Below, in pieces: positions 48,310 through 58,040 of a stretch of DNA of 64,000 bases. Position 1 is the stretch's first letter, and each line of letters begins with the position of its first letter. The stretch covers positions 434,001 to 498,000 of the forward strand of contig NZ_CP088936.1 of the NCBI RefSeq assembly GCF_021165755.1, in the 5' to 3' direction. The notes beneath the pieces are model-generated. The model did no database searches. It was given only the letters and a program-made list of their open reading frames with translations, and was not told the origin of the DNA. Source of the DNA: Borrelia sp. RT5S (GTDB taxonomy: Bacteria; Spirochaetota; Spirochaetia; Borreliales; Borreliaceae). The position numbers were made by a program, and so were the translations under genes.

Positions 48310-49555
48310 GACCTTCCCCCTCAAGTTTTAATTCATTCCTGTATTTGTTTACAGTCCTTCTTGAAATAGAGATTCCCTTGGATTTCAGTATATCAGAAAT
48401 TCTACTATCAGACATCTTTTTATCTTTGGCTAAAATTCCTTTTATTACTAATTTAATACTTAATTTTGAAAATTCATTTGTTTTTGAACCCCCTACTGAA
48501 TTAAATAATTTCCTAACAGCAATTATTCCCCAGTCGAACTTTAGATATTTATTTTTTATTGTTCTTGATATCGTTGATTTTGATAGGTTAATTTTTTCAG
48601 ATATGTCAGCCAGTTTCATTGGCCTTAAACTCTTAAATCCTCTTCGTAAAAATTCTTTTTGAAGTGTATATATTGCTATTGCTATTTTGGCTAGTACTTC
48701 GTCTCTATATCTTAAAGATTCAATCAGCCATTTTGCTTGTCTATATTTTTTACAATCTTTAACTTCGGGTTTTCTTAACTCTTTTTTAAAGATATTTACT
48801 TCTTTAATTTTTATCTCAAGTTTATCGTCTTTATTTATGATGATGATATCAGGTTCAATATAGTGATTTGTGTCTTTCATGTCTTTAAATTCAAATGTTG
48901 GATTAGGATTAAGCGTAGTTTTAATTGCTTCAATAGCTTGATTGAAAACTTCAGTACTGATTTTAAGTTCTTCTTTTATTTTTTCTTGACCATTATCAAG
49001 TAAATCTGCTCTTTGAAGAATTTTAATTACATTGTTGTCTAATTTATGGTATTTTGCTTGCAGTATTAATGACTCTATTATGTTGAATACACAAATTCCT
49101 ACTGGATCAAATTTTTGAATTAGTTCAATTATTCGATTGACTTGTGGCCAATCTTCCTTTTTGAATAACTCGTAGGGATTTATTACATGAAAACCTTTGT
49201 TGTCTAAATTACTTATTATCGTTTCTCCTATTTTAATCTCATCTTCACTCAATTTTTGAATTCTTAGTTGGAACAAAAGATGTTCTTTAAGAGAGGGTTT
49301 AGTTGACGTTTTCTCCAATGCAATTTCGTATTGAGTTTTAGTGTTCTCATCTTCTTTGTAGAAAAGTTTCCTAAACTTATAGGTTCGTAGTGTTTCAAAA
49401 AATATTTGATTTGGATTTAATTGAAGGTATTCGTTATTTTCAACTTCATTTAGTATAATCTGTGCTAGAGCTTTTGTATCAAGACTTAGCATTTTAATCG
49501 TGTTTATTTGGGCTATGTGTAATTTTTGTGCTAACTGCAGGGTTTGCTTAATCAT
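48299..49555 (-). CDS. rpoN: sigma-54 factor RpoN
   Basis: RpoN directs RNA polymerase to -24/-12 promoters and needs an enhancer-binding activator. In Borrelia it works with Rrp2 to switch on RpoS. The 418-residue product has the glutamine-rich region I (LQLAQKLHIAQINTIKMLSL), a core-binding region and the C-terminal RpoN box SRRTVNKYRNEL (about 398-409). The HTH with LADISEKINLSKSTISRTI lies near residue 320. It follows two ChrA genes by two bases and overlaps hpf. Confidence 0.97.
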   Translation of the reverse strand: MIKQTLQLAQKLHIAQINTIKMLSLDTKALAQIILNEVENNEYLQLNPNQIFFETLRTYKFRKLFYKEDENTKTQYEIALEKTSTKPSLKEHLLFQLRIQKLSEDEIKIGETIISNLDNKGFHVINPYELFKKEDWPQVNRIIELIQKFDPVGICVFNIIESLILQAKYHKLDNNVIKILQRADLLDNGQEKIKEELKISTEVFNQAIEAIKTTLNPNPTFEFKDMKDTNHYIEPDIIIINKDDKLEIKIKEVNIFKKELRKPEVKDCKKYRQAKWLIESLRYRDEVLAKIAIAIYTLQKEFLRRGFKSLRPMKLADISEKINLSKSTISRTIKNKYLKFDWGIIAVRKLFNSVGGSKTNEFSKLSIKLVIKGILAKDKKMSDSRISDILKSKGISISRRTVNKYRNELKLEGEGHGT

Positions 49556-49557
49556 CT

Positions 49558-50091
49558 CTACATGAAAATATATAGTATTCCACTAGATATTATCAGTATT
49601 GCAGAGCTAATTTTTTTGTAAGCTAATAAAACAATTAAATTTAGTGCTGCAAGTGAAAAGCTCTTTAAAAGTTCTGTGCTACTATCGCCTATTTTTAAGA
49701 ATATACTTTCAAGTAAAATAACTACGGTAATCAACCACAATGCTATGATTACAGGCCTTAAGCTTTCAAGATAATACTTTAGGAAACTTATCTTATGTAG
49801 TACCAGTGTGAGAAGCGTAATAATTAATAACGGTGCGGTGATTAGAGCTACTGTGGCAACGACGGCACCGCTAACTCCGGCAATTTTTGCACCCACATAT
49901 GTTGCTATATTGGTGGCAATTGGCCCAGGAGTAATTCTAGATATTGTAATAATATTGATAAATTCTTCCTTTGTTATCCATTGTTTATTAGTAATTATTT
50001 CTTTATTAATTATTGCTGTAATTCCATTCCCTCCACCAAAATTTAGAATCCCTATTTTAAAGAAGGTGATGAATAGATTTATTAAGGTCAA
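49558..50091 (-). CDS. ChrA-family transporter, second half
   Basis: One 177-residue CHR-domain membrane protein, the second of an adjacent pair. The pattern FFKIGILNFGGGNGITAI-x-NKEII, WITKEEFINIITISRITPGP and ATNIATYVGAK is typical of the chromate/small-anion transporter family, with about six hydrophobic segments. I prefer the TTG at 50091, whose last three bases overlap the previous stop (TTGA) behind AAAAAGG; an ATG at 50145 would cause a 58-base overlap. Substrate is unknown; chromate is unlikely to be the natural one. Confidence 0.82.
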   Translation of the reverse strand: MTLINLFITFFKIGILNFGGGNGITAIINKEIITNKQWITKEEFINIITISRITPGPIATNIATYVGAKIAGVSGAVVATVALITAPLLIITLLTLVLHKISFLKYYLESLRPVIIALWLITVVILLESIFLKIGDSSTELLKSFSLAALNLIVLLAYKKISSAILIISSGILYIFM

Positions 50092-50672
50092 GCTTGTGCC
50101 TTTTTTTGCAAAAATCTCTTCTTTACTGTGTATGTTGTAAAGCATGCGAACAAGAAGACTATTAGTATGTATGTTATGTCTATACGGAATCTATGTATCA
50201 TGTATGTTATTCCTAAACATATTATCCATTTGATTATTGATTTCTTCAGCATTTTTTTTGAGAAATCAAGTATAACCATTGACATTAGTATGGTTGAGGA
50301 TATTTTTGCACCATCAAGAAATTTTTCTAAATAAATGTTATTTGAATCTAAAGTTACGTGGAGTGCTAGTACTGTGATTACAATTATGGAAGGCAAGATT
50401 CCAGCAATAGTTAATAAAATTGCTCCTCTAAAGCCCTTAAGCTTTTTCCCAATTAAGAATGCAAAATTTATGGCAGTTACTCCGGGGACTACATTGGATG
50501 TGGCAAGTATTTCATTGAAATCCCTTTCAGATATTAGTTTTTTGTTATTCACAATTGTTTTCCTCAGTTCAGATATTATTAACAAGCCCCCCCCAATAGT
50601 TAGTGTCGTTATTTTAAGTACGAGGTAGAATAACTTAAATAAACCATACGATTCCTCTTTTTGTTCCTTCAT
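50088..50672 (-). CDS. ChrA-family transporter, first half
   Basis: A 194-residue CHR-domain membrane protein, first of the pair, with LFYLVLKITTLTIGGGLLII, SERDFNEILATSNVVPGVTAINFAFLIG (split here: ATSNVVPG marks the family) and several hydrophobic segments. The two short proteins together match one full two-domain ChrA. It begins the minus-strand run leading to rpoN, hpf, ptsH, the antiporter and aspS, and diverges from mscS. The transported anion is unknown. Confidence 0.82.
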   Translation of the reverse strand: MKEQKEESYGLFKLFYLVLKITTLTIGGGLLIISELRKTIVNNKKLISERDFNEILATSNVVPGVTAINFAFLIGKKLKGFRGAILLTIAGILPSIIVITVLALHVTLDSNNIYLEKFLDGAKISSTILMSMVILDFSKKMLKKSIIKWIICLGITYMIHRFRIDITYILIVFLFACFTTYTVKKRFLQKKAQA

Positions 50673-50774
50673 AAGCCCCTTACTTTAAATTTAATGGTTG
50701 GCATATTGGGTGTAATTATACCATGTTGCAGAATTTTATTTTGCGTTGTTTTATATGCTATAATTTGCTGGCTT

Positions 50775-51641
50775 ATGAGTGGTCAGCCAATAACATCAAG
50801 TGTATTCAAGGAGATATTTGTCTTTCAAAACTATATTAATGGAATGCTTGAGACAATAATAGGCTATGGGTTTAAAATCCTTGTAGCGGTTTTTATATGG
50901 TATTGCTTAAGGTTTCTTATTAAGAAGTTGAGTAAGTTATTTTTTAAAACTTTAGAAAGAGCAAGGTTGGAGACAAAACTAGATTCTACTATTTTCAATT
51001 TTTTAAAGTCTTTGTTTAAAGTAATGCTAGATATGGTTTTAATTTTGATCATTTTGCCTTATCTTGGGTTTTCCACAACTTCAATTTTTGCTATATTTGG
51101 ATCTTTAAGTATTGCAATCGGGCTTGCTGCTCAGGGAATTTTATCTAATTTTGTCAGTGGTTTAATTGTTCTAAACTCTAATTTTTTTAAAATCGGTGAC
51201 TACATTAAATGCGATGATGTTGAGGGACAGGTAGATGATGTTCAGATATTTTTTACTACACTCAAGACTGTGGATGGCAGGGTTGTAAAGGTTCCAAATA
51301 GTAAGTTTACAAACACATCGGTTGTTAATTTTTCCACAAAACCTAAAAGAAGGATTTCTTTAAGCTTTCAGGTGCCTTATGACACAGACATTGACGTACT
51401 TAAAAGTAAAATGGCAAATTTGGTGTTTTCATTGGACAAGGAACAGTACGGCATTGCAGATCCTAGTGTTGTTGTAGAAAGCTATACTCCTTATTACATA
51501 GTCATGCAAATAAGATGTTTTGTAAATACGGAATTTTTTTGGGATTTTCAGTATTTCATAGCAGAAAACATCAGGTGCGTTTTGGCCAATATGGGAATAA
51601 AATTCCCCATTCATACTATCGATTTTAACAAACTGTATTAG
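50775..51641 (+). CDS. mscS: small-conductance mechanosensitive channel MscS
   Basis: MscS opens under membrane tension to release solutes on osmotic downshock. From the ATG at 50775 the product is 288 residues, close to E. coli MscS (286); an in-frame ATG-like start at 50661 would add 38 residues. Three membrane segments precede the cytoplasmic domain, and the pore-lining helix appears as SIAIGLAAQGILSNFVSGLI, then the beta domain with IKCDDVEGQVDDV. TATAAT at 50759-50764 is a possible -10. The last 17 bases overlap the glycosyltransferase on the other strand. Confidence 0.92.
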   Translation: MSGQPITSSVFKEIFVFQNYINGMLETIIGYGFKILVAVFIWYCLRFLIKKLSKLFFKTLERARLETKLDSTIFNFLKSLFKVMLDMVLILIILPYLGFSTTSIFAIFGSLSIAIGLAAQGILSNFVSGLIVLNSNFFKIGDYIKCDDVEGQVDDVQIFFTTLKTVDGRVVKVPNSKFTNTSVVNFSTKPKRRISLSFQVPYDTDIDVLKSKMANLVFSLDKEQYGIADPSVVVESYTPYYIVMQIRCFVNTEFFWDFQYFIAENIRCVLANMGIKFPIHTIDFNKLY

Positions 51642-52788
51642 TAGTATAATTCTTAATTATTTCACAGTAGTACTCTTCGATTTTTTCTATGAAAAACGAG
51701 CTTGAAAAGGAGAGGGAGCTGTCTTCTGTGTTTTTTTGAAAAATCTTTAATTTCCCCTCATCTCCTACTATCTCGTTAATGTATTTGTGTATATCCTCAT
51801 AATTGTCTATTAAGAAGCCATTTTTTCCTTGTGAGATTACGTCTTTATATATTACGTCATTAATAAGTACAGCAGGTGTACCAGCGGTTAAAGCTTCAAT
51901 TACTGTCATTGGATACACCTCGCTTTTTGATAAACTTGCAAAGACATCAGAGATCTTATAGTAGTAATACATTTCTTCCCATGGAATTGTTCCAATAAGT
52001 ATTATTTGTCCTTCAAGACCAAATTTTCGTTTAAAACGCCTTATCTCGTTTTCTTCTCGGCCTTTTCCTATAAGAATTAATTTATAATTTTTGTTGTCAA
52101 CTAAAAGGTTTCTTAAGTGTTTTATTAATAGGTGTATGTTTTTCTCTTTATTTAACCTACCAACAAACACTATGATTTTATCATTTTCGCATATTCCATG
52201 TTTGTTTAAAATTTCTTTTCGCTTTGTTGTATCTAGATGTTTTATGAAAAGGTCCCTGTCAACTCCATTTGGAATTATTTTGTAATCGGATTGCTTTGCA
52301 AGTTTGAAATATTTGTCTCGTGCCTTAATTGATGGATAGATGAAATGATGTACTTGAGAGTAAAATTTTTTCATTATTTTGTCTGGATTGGTTAAATATT
52401 TTAAAATCCCTAAATAATGTAGATAAAAATCCCACATTGTGTGATTTGTGTGTACTATTGGGATATTTTGTTCTAAAGCCATTTTTTTCCCAATCTTACC
52501 CATAGTAAATTCGGAGTGTGTATGAATTATTTCAGGTTGGTATTCACGTATTATTTTTCTTATGCGTGATTTATTTGGAAAAGCTATTCTAGCATCTACC
52601 TTGTGATTAAGTTTGATTGACAGACAACGGTAAACATTATTTTCTTCTAAAGGTGCACTTCTGGAATTCGGACAAAAAATGTAAACAGTATGTCCTTTCT
52701 TTTCAAAACCTTCTTTAATTTGTTTTATAGAAGTTGCTACACCGTTTTTGTCTGGAAGATATGTATCTGTAAATATTGCGATTCTCAT
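51625..52788 (-). CDS. GT4 lipid glycosyltransferase
   Basis: A family-4 glycosyltransferase of 387 residues. The N-terminal RIAIFTDTYLPDKNGVATSI and IIHTHSEFTMG segments and the C-terminal IFVGRLNKEKNIHLLI, GTIPWEEMYYYYKISDVFASLS and SEVYPMTVIEALTAGTPAV motifs, with the EX7E pattern, place it. Position matches B. burgdorferi BB0454, reported to make monogalactosyl diacylglycerol, the main envelope glycolipid. The acceptor and sugar here are inferred from that. It converges with mscS, overlapping it by 17 bases. Confidence 0.87.
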   Translation of the reverse strand: MRIAIFTDTYLPDKNGVATSIKQIKEGFEKKGHTVYIFCPNSRSAPLEENNVYRCLSIKLNHKVDARIAFPNKSRIRKIIREYQPEIIHTHSEFTMGKIGKKMALEQNIPIVHTNHTMWDFYLHYLGILKYLTNPDKIMKKFYSQVHHFIYPSIKARDKYFKLAKQSDYKIIPNGVDRDLFIKHLDTTKRKEILNKHGICENDKIIVFVGRLNKEKNIHLLIKHLRNLLVDNKNYKLILIGKGREENEIRRFKRKFGLEGQIILIGTIPWEEMYYYYKISDVFASLSKSEVYPMTVIEALTAGTPAVLINDVIYKDVISQGKNGFLIDNYEDIHKYINEIVGDEGKLKIFQKNTEDSSLSFSSSFFIEKIEEYYCEIIKNYTTNTVC

Positions 52789-52848
52789 GTTTTTGCTCTA
52801 GTAGTTAAAGTATAATATATTTGGCAGTTGAATTATAATATTGTTTAC

Positions 52849-53838
52849 ATGCAAGAAGTCTACTTGTTATTGGGTAAAGAGCAGGGGTTAAAGGAAGCTT
52901 ATCTAGATGGTATTTTAAGGAAGTTTAGTGCTTCGCATAGCGATTTGGTTGTGAATAAAGTTTTTCTGTCAGATTTGTCTTCTGTAGAGCTTTCTGAATT
53001 GCTTTTAACTAATTCTTTTTTTACTAAGAAGGAAGTTTTTGTCGTTTATGAAGCTGAAAATTTAAAAAACAAGAAGGAATTAGAGTTAATTTATAGTACC
53101 ATTGCAAAATCTTTAAATAAGATTGTTATTTTTGTGTCTACTGAAAATTCAGTCAGCTTTGATCCCAAGAATCATTTGAAGTTGATTAAGAAAACTTTTT
53201 ATGAGTTGTCTAATTCTGATAAGTTTTTGTTTGTGAAGAAAAGTTTTTTTGAGCTTGGTGTGAAGGTCACAGACAAGGCCATAAATTTAATGCTTTTCAT
53301 GTTGGATTCAGACACTAAAATTTTGAAATTTTATGTAAATTCTCTTTCTCTTATTATTAAGAATAAAACTATTGATGAACATGATGTGAGTTCTTGGATT
53401 AGCTATGTAAGACCGGAGAACACTTTTTCTTTGTTTGAATCAATTTTAAAAAAGGATATGGAGGGTTCTTTAATTAAGATTAAATCCATTCTAGACCAAG
53501 GAGAAGATCTTGTTAGTGTGTTGATGAGTCTTGGTTGGCAATTTAGGAAGCTTTTAAAGATAAAGATAGATTTTCAAAATTCGGGTAACATTTCGGTTGT
53601 GTTTAAGAAACATAAAATATTTTCCTCACTAGAGAGAATTTATAAGATGGGACTTAAAAATTATTCAGATTTTGATATTAAATTTGTTTTAAAAGCGTTT
53701 CATAAGTTTGATTTGTATTCAAGAATTTATGGTAAGAATTTACATTTGAATTTAGCATATTTTATGGTATTTGCACTATTAAGACGAGATGAGACGATTC
53801 TTAGTAATTTTTCTTCTAAATTTAAGTATGATTTTTAA
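52849..53838 (+). CDS. holA: DNA polymerase III delta subunit
   Basis: HolA is the wrench of the clamp loader that opens the DnaN ring. The ATG at 52849 gives 329 residues (a TTG at 52828 would add seven). The N-terminus MQEVYLLLGKEQGLKEAYLD is a usual delta start, and the AAA+ modules follow, with FSLFESILKKD near 205 and LLKIKIDFQNS near 250. The family is diverse, so recognition rests on overall pattern, length and its position before a lipoprotein gene as in B. burgdorferi. Confidence 0.82.
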   Translation: MQEVYLLLGKEQGLKEAYLDGILRKFSASHSDLVVNKVFLSDLSSVELSELLLTNSFFTKKEVFVVYEAENLKNKKELELIYSTIAKSLNKIVIFVSTENSVSFDPKNHLKLIKKTFYELSNSDKFLFVKKSFFELGVKVTDKAINLMLFMLDSDTKILKFYVNSLSLIIKNKTIDEHDVSSWISYVRPENTFSLFESILKKDMEGSLIKIKSILDQGEDLVSVLMSLGWQFRKLLKIKIDFQNSGNISVVFKKHKIFSSLERIYKMGLKNYSDFDIKFVLKAFHKFDLYSRIYGKNLHLNLAYFMVFALLRRDETILSNFSSKFKYDF

Positions 53839-53870
53839 TAATTTTTGGTGCTAGATTGAAAGGGTGTGGT

Positions 53871-54551
53871 TTGAGGTTTTCGCAATTGAAGCTTTTGGCT
53901 TTATTCGTGTGTTTTTTTATCTCTTGTGTATCAAAGCATGAAGCTGCGAGGGCTGTGTTGGTAGAATTTTTAGATTCTGTTAAAGATTTACAAAATAATC
54001 CTGAGAGATTTTATGGGTTTCTAAATATTGCCAATGATGATGATATGGCTGCAAGGATTGCTGGGCTTACAAAAGAGGCAAGAGATGATTTCATTCTTTA
54101 CCCATTGTTTTTTAATAATATGAAATATGTAATTAAGGATAAAACCATTGTTGCAGATTCGTTTAAGTTTGAGGTTGAAATTAAAAATATTAAATTTAAA
54201 AGCGGCATGGAAAAATTTCTAAATAGGCTTAAAGAATTGGAGCCAGAGTTGGGAAGCATAAAAAATCTTTCAGCACATGAACGTAAAAGTCTGTTTGATA
54301 AAGTGATAAATGATGTTGTAAATAGTTTAAATGAGTTGGATTATGTTTCAGTTTTGCACACATTTAGTCTAGTAAAAACAGAATCTGGTGAGTATAAAAT
54401 AGATCTACTAGGTGACGCTTTAACCATATCTGGCAGGAATAAGGTGCTTGATGAACTTTTTTTAAAATTATCTCCTGGGATATCTCAAAATGCTCAAGAC
54501 AGCTACAACACTGGTGGTGACTTAAAGAAAGGACGGATCAGGACAGATTGA
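53871..54551 (+). CDS. lipoprotein of unknown function
   Basis: From the TTG at 53871, which has AAGGG upstream, the product is 226 residues with MRFSQLKLLALFVCFFISC, a signal peptide whose lipobox ends in Cys19; a TTG at 53856 would add five residues. The mature part is helical and charged, with no domain I recognise. It follows holA by 32 bases and converges with uvrC. Lipoprotein nature is well supported; function is unknown. Confidence 0.8.
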   Translation: MRFSQLKLLALFVCFFISCVSKHEAARAVLVEFLDSVKDLQNNPERFYGFLNIANDDDMAARIAGLTKEARDDFILYPLFFNNMKYVIKDKTIVADSFKFEVEIKNIKFKSGMEKFLNRLKELEPELGSIKNLSAHERKSLFDKVINDVVNSLNELDYVSVLHTFSLVKTESGEYKIDLLGDALTISGRNKVLDELFLKLSPGISQNAQDSYNTGGDLKKGRIRTD

Positions 54552-54602
54552 CTCACAATGATAACGCTGTGTGCAATTTTATAAGAACAAATTGTTTTAT
54601 TT

Positions 54603-56402
54603 TTATAAGTCCATATTTTGTAAATGTTTTTCTTCTGAAAATTTTTTTATTTTTTTTGCAAGATCGATATTAATATTCATCTTTTCAGCTATTTCATTTT
54701 CAGTCAAAGGCAATATATCTTCGTATGTTCCAAGTGTTTTTAAAATATTTTTTGCAAATTTTTCACCAATTCCCTCTATATCATTGTAATTTAATTTTAT
54801 CTTCCCGCGTAGTCTACTATTAAACTTGTTTGCTCGCCTGTGGGCTTCGTCTCGAACATTTTGTAATACTCTAAGAGCAGGGTCTCCGCTTGCAAGATTA
54901 ATGCCTTGCGTCTTGTTTGGTACAAATATTGTTTCTTCTCTTTTTGCTAGCGCACAAATAGGTACCTTATCTGCAATTTTTAATTCTTTTAATACAGAAT
55001 AAGCAGAATTTAATTGCCCTTTGCCCCCGTCTACTAAGATTAGGTCAGGAAGTTCTAAATTTTCATTGATTAGCTTTGTATATCTTCTTGATACAACTTC
55101 TTTTATTGCCTTAAAATCATCAATTTCTCCATTGATTAATGAGTTTATTTTATAAACTCTATATCCGCCTTTAAAGGGTTTTCCCATAGCAAAGGTAACC
55201 AAAGATGCTACTGTTTTGTGTCCATTAATATGGGAAATATCAAATCCTTCAATTGTTTTTGGGAGTTTTGTCATTTCAAGAATAATTCTTAAATTTTCTA
55301 GTGCTTTGTGCTTCTCGTTTTCATATTCTCTTAACGCGATTTCTGCATTAGAAATTGCCATTTCCATTATTTTTATGGTATTTCTAGATTCTTCGTAAAT
55401 AATCTCGGGTTGTGTGTTTTTAAGTTCACTTATCAGTTTAGTGATATTTGTGGTTTCAATATCTTTGAAAATGTATATCTTGTTGGGTACTATCATGTTC
55501 ATGGATGTATAGTATTGAACTAAGAATTCTGCTACTAGTTCATCCTCTTCGTATATGCTTTCGTCAAAATTAATATCTTTTTCTACTAATTTCCCGTCTC
55601 TGTATTTAAGTATTACAATAATATTTAGCATATCGGACTTGTAAATGTATACGTAGTCTGCACTCAGCTTATTAATTTTTGTAATTATTTGAGTTTGATT
55701 TAGTTCTATTAGCGATTTTTTAGTTTCTTTTAATTTTATTGCTTGTTCAAAATCTTCTTTTTGAATTACATCTTTCATTTTTCTTTCAATTTCATCTAAA
55801 AGTCCAGATATGTTTCCATTTAGTATTGATCTTATCTTGTTTATTTCCTTTCCGTATTCTTCTTCAAGATCATCTCTGTAGCACACCCCAAGACATTGGC
55901 CCATGTGAAAGTAAAGACATGGAGTGTTTGATCTATTTTTGCATTTTCTAGTTTTAAACGTTTTATTAATAAGGTCTAGTGCTAGATCCAAATTTTTTGC
56001 ATTAACGTATGGACCAAAATATTCACTTCTATCATTTATTATTTTTCTAGTTTTAAAGACTCTTGGATACTTTTCTCGTGTTATTCTTATCATAGGGTAT
56101 CCCTTATCATCTTTTAACTTAATGTTGTAGTCCGGTCTGTGCTCTTTTATCAAATTACATTCTAAAAGTAAAGCCTCATATTCACTATTTGTAGTAATTA
56201 TGTCTATTCTTTCTACATTTCTCATCAATATTTTTGTTTTGTGTCCAATTCTTTCCAGAAAATAGCTCTTTACTCTTGCTCTTAAATTTTTTGCTTTTCC
56301 AATGTACAACACCCTGCCAGTTGCAGAGTACATTTTGTAACACCCACTGGTAGTCGGAAATCTCTGTACTCTCTGATACAAGCCCTGTAAACGTTCAATC
56401 AT
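54603..56402 (-). CDS. uvrC: UvrABC excinuclease subunit C
   Basis: UvrC makes both cuts around bulky DNA lesions after UvrAB. The 599-residue product has the N-terminal GIY-YIG nuclease ([20 protein letters not shown]), a UVR domain near 200-235, the RNase H-like C-terminal nuclease with [14 protein letters not shown] (about 467) and a final helix-hairpin-helix ([16 protein letters not shown]). Length is normal. It converges with the lipoprotein gene. Confidence 0.97.
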   Translation of the reverse strand: MIERLQGLYQRVQRFPTTSGCYKMYSATGRVLYIGKAKNLRARVKSYFLERIGHKTKILMRNVERIDIITTNSEYEALLLECNLIKEHRPDYNIKLKDDKGYPMIRITREKYPRVFKTRKIINDRSEYFGPYVNAKNLDLALDLINKTFKTRKCKNRSNTPCLYFHMGQCLGVCYRDDLEEEYGKEINKIRSILNGNISGLLDEIERKMKDVIQKEDFEQAIKLKETKKSLIELNQTQIITKINKLSADYVYIYKSDMLNIIVILKYRDGKLVEKDINFDESIYEEDELVAEFLVQYYTSMNMIVPNKIYIFKDIETTNITKLISELKNTQPEIIYEESRNTIKIMEMAISNAEIALREYENEKHKALENLRIILEMTKLPKTIEGFDISHINGHKTVASLVTFAMGKPFKGGYRVYKINSLINGEIDDFKAIKEVVSRRYTKLINENLELPDLILVDGGKGQLNSAYSVLKELKIADKVPICALAKREETIFVPNKTQGINLASGDPALRVLQNVRDEAHRRANKFNSRLRGKIKLNYNDIEGIGEKFAKNILKTLGTYEDILPLTENEIAEKMNINIDLAKKIKKFSEEKHLQNMDL

Positions 56403-56522
56403 GCTGCCTCACCGTTGCTTGCTTAAATAACCATTTCTGCTTTTATGATATAATATTATATCATGTTCGGGCAATTTTTAAGTGTGTTGTTTCTGTGTTT
56501 GGGGAGCTGAAGGTTTATTGTA

Positions 56523-58040
56523 ATGAGGTTGATTTTTACATTCGTGCTATTTTTTTTGTGTATCCATGGCGTTTTTTCGCAGGAGCTTAAGCTAATTCTT
56601 GATTCGAAAGATGGCTTTAAGTTTATTCAGGAATATCATAATGTTAGCTTTGAGAAGGATAGTAGGGGCATTCTTGGAATTTATTTAGATAGACATAGGG
56701 GCGTCCTGGATGTTAGTAACGTTGATTTGCGATTGGAAATTGAGAAAGATAATCTTCTTAAGGATACCTCTTTAAATTATTTTATTGACTCAAGTAATGC
56801 TAAGGTTTCAAATTCTTTTCATAACATCTCAGGTAATTCTTTAATCTTTTACTCAAGTAGAAATACTCTTAGGCTTAAGCCAGTAACTAGGAAGGCTTTT
56901 TTTTATTCAGGCAATGTGATTTCCGATTTTACAATTCAGTTTTGGTTGTATCGCACTACTTCTGTTACCGGGGAAATGATTGTGAGCTGGAATGGATATA
57001 AAAATATTAAGGGTGCTTGGCTAGACCAGGCTATTCGGTTGGAGAGTGAAGAAGGAACTTTTGTTTGGAGCTTTAACAATGTGTTTTTGAATGAAAAAGG
57101 AGACCCTGTTAAGGTTAAGATAAAAAGCGATGATGATTTTGTTCCAAAAGAATGGCATTTACATACTATAAGGTATAAGCAGAAGGAGGGGCTGCTTGAA
57201 TATTTAATAGATTCTAGACCACAGGCTATAGAGTATATTACTAATGATAGAAGAGAAGGTTCTGGTTATTTGTTAAGTATTGGTAATTTTATTGATTTTA
57301 CTTTGGGGCAATATTTTACAGGAGCTATTGAAAATTTTGAAATTCATAAAAGTTTTGAGGAAGTAAGTAATGCTTTCTTCTCAAGGAATAAGGGGTACAT
57401 TGTTACCGAACCAATAAGGTTATCCAAGGATTATTCTCAAATTCTTTCTATTGATTTTGACACTATGAAGCCCAGAGATACAGAGATCGTTTATTACTAT
57501 AGGTTAGATAATAAGGTATTTTATGGGACAGATGGGAGTGGAGAGGTCAAGAAGAATTTGACGGGGGATTGGATTCATTTTGACCCGAAGATAGGATTTC
57601 CTGGTTCTAGTGTGTCAAAATATATACAACTTAAGGTTGAGTTTTATCCAAATGGCAATCCTTTAGATAGCCCAGCTCTTTATAGCATGATGCTTACTTA
57701 TATACCTGAAGCAGCTCCCTTCCCGCCTGTTATAACAAAAGCTGTTCCAAGTTCGGGAGAGGTGTTTATTGAATGGGTTCCTGTCATTAATAGCAATATT
57801 GTGGGTTATTATATTTATATCGGGATTAGCCCCGGTAATTATCATGGTAAATCTGGGGGCGTTCTTTCGTCTCCTATTGATGTGGGCAATAAAACTGCTT
57901 TCAAAATTACAGGTCTTGAGGACGGAAGACTTTATTATATTAGTGTTGCCTCTTATAGTTTAGACAAAAGAGTAAATGAAACTTCATTTTCAAAAGAAAT
58001 TTCCGTAAGACCCATGGAGATATTTAAAAGATATGAATAA
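56523..58040 (+). CDS. secreted LamG/fibronectin III-domain protein
   Basis: The 505-residue product starts with a signal peptide ending near residue 19 (FLCIHGVFSQE). The middle region (about 120-290) has a concanavalin/LamG-like pattern (TIQFWLYRTTSVTGEMIVSW). The C-terminal part (about 400-495) is a fibronectin type III domain with GEVFIEWVPVINSNIVGYYI and LEDGRLYYISVASYS. Such proteins usually bind glycans or proteins in the envelope; whether it is surface-exposed is not known. It overlaps the TPR gene by eight bases and may act with it. Confidence 0.78.
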   Translation: MRLIFTFVLFFLCIHGVFSQELKLILDSKDGFKFIQEYHNVSFEKDSRGILGIYLDRHRGVLDVSNVDLRLEIEKDNLLKDTSLNYFIDSSNAKVSNSFHNISGNSLIFYSSRNTLRLKPVTRKAFFYSGNVISDFTIQFWLYRTTSVTGEMIVSWNGYKNIKGAWLDQAIRLESEEGTFVWSFNNVFLNEKGDPVKVKIKSDDDFVPKEWHLHTIRYKQKEGLLEYLIDSRPQAIEYITNDRREGSGYLLSIGNFIDFTLGQYFTGAIENFEIHKSFEEVSNAFFSRNKGYIVTEPIRLSKDYSQILSIDFDTMKPRDTEIVYYYRLDNKVFYGTDGSGEVKKNLTGDWIHFDPKIGFPGSSVSKYIQLKVEFYPNGNPLDSPALYSMMLTYIPEAAPFPPVITKAVPSSGEVFIEWVPVINSNIVGYYIYIGISPGNYHGKSGGVLSSPIDVGNKTAFKITGLEDGRLYYISVASYSLDKRVNETSFSKEISVRPMEIFKRYE

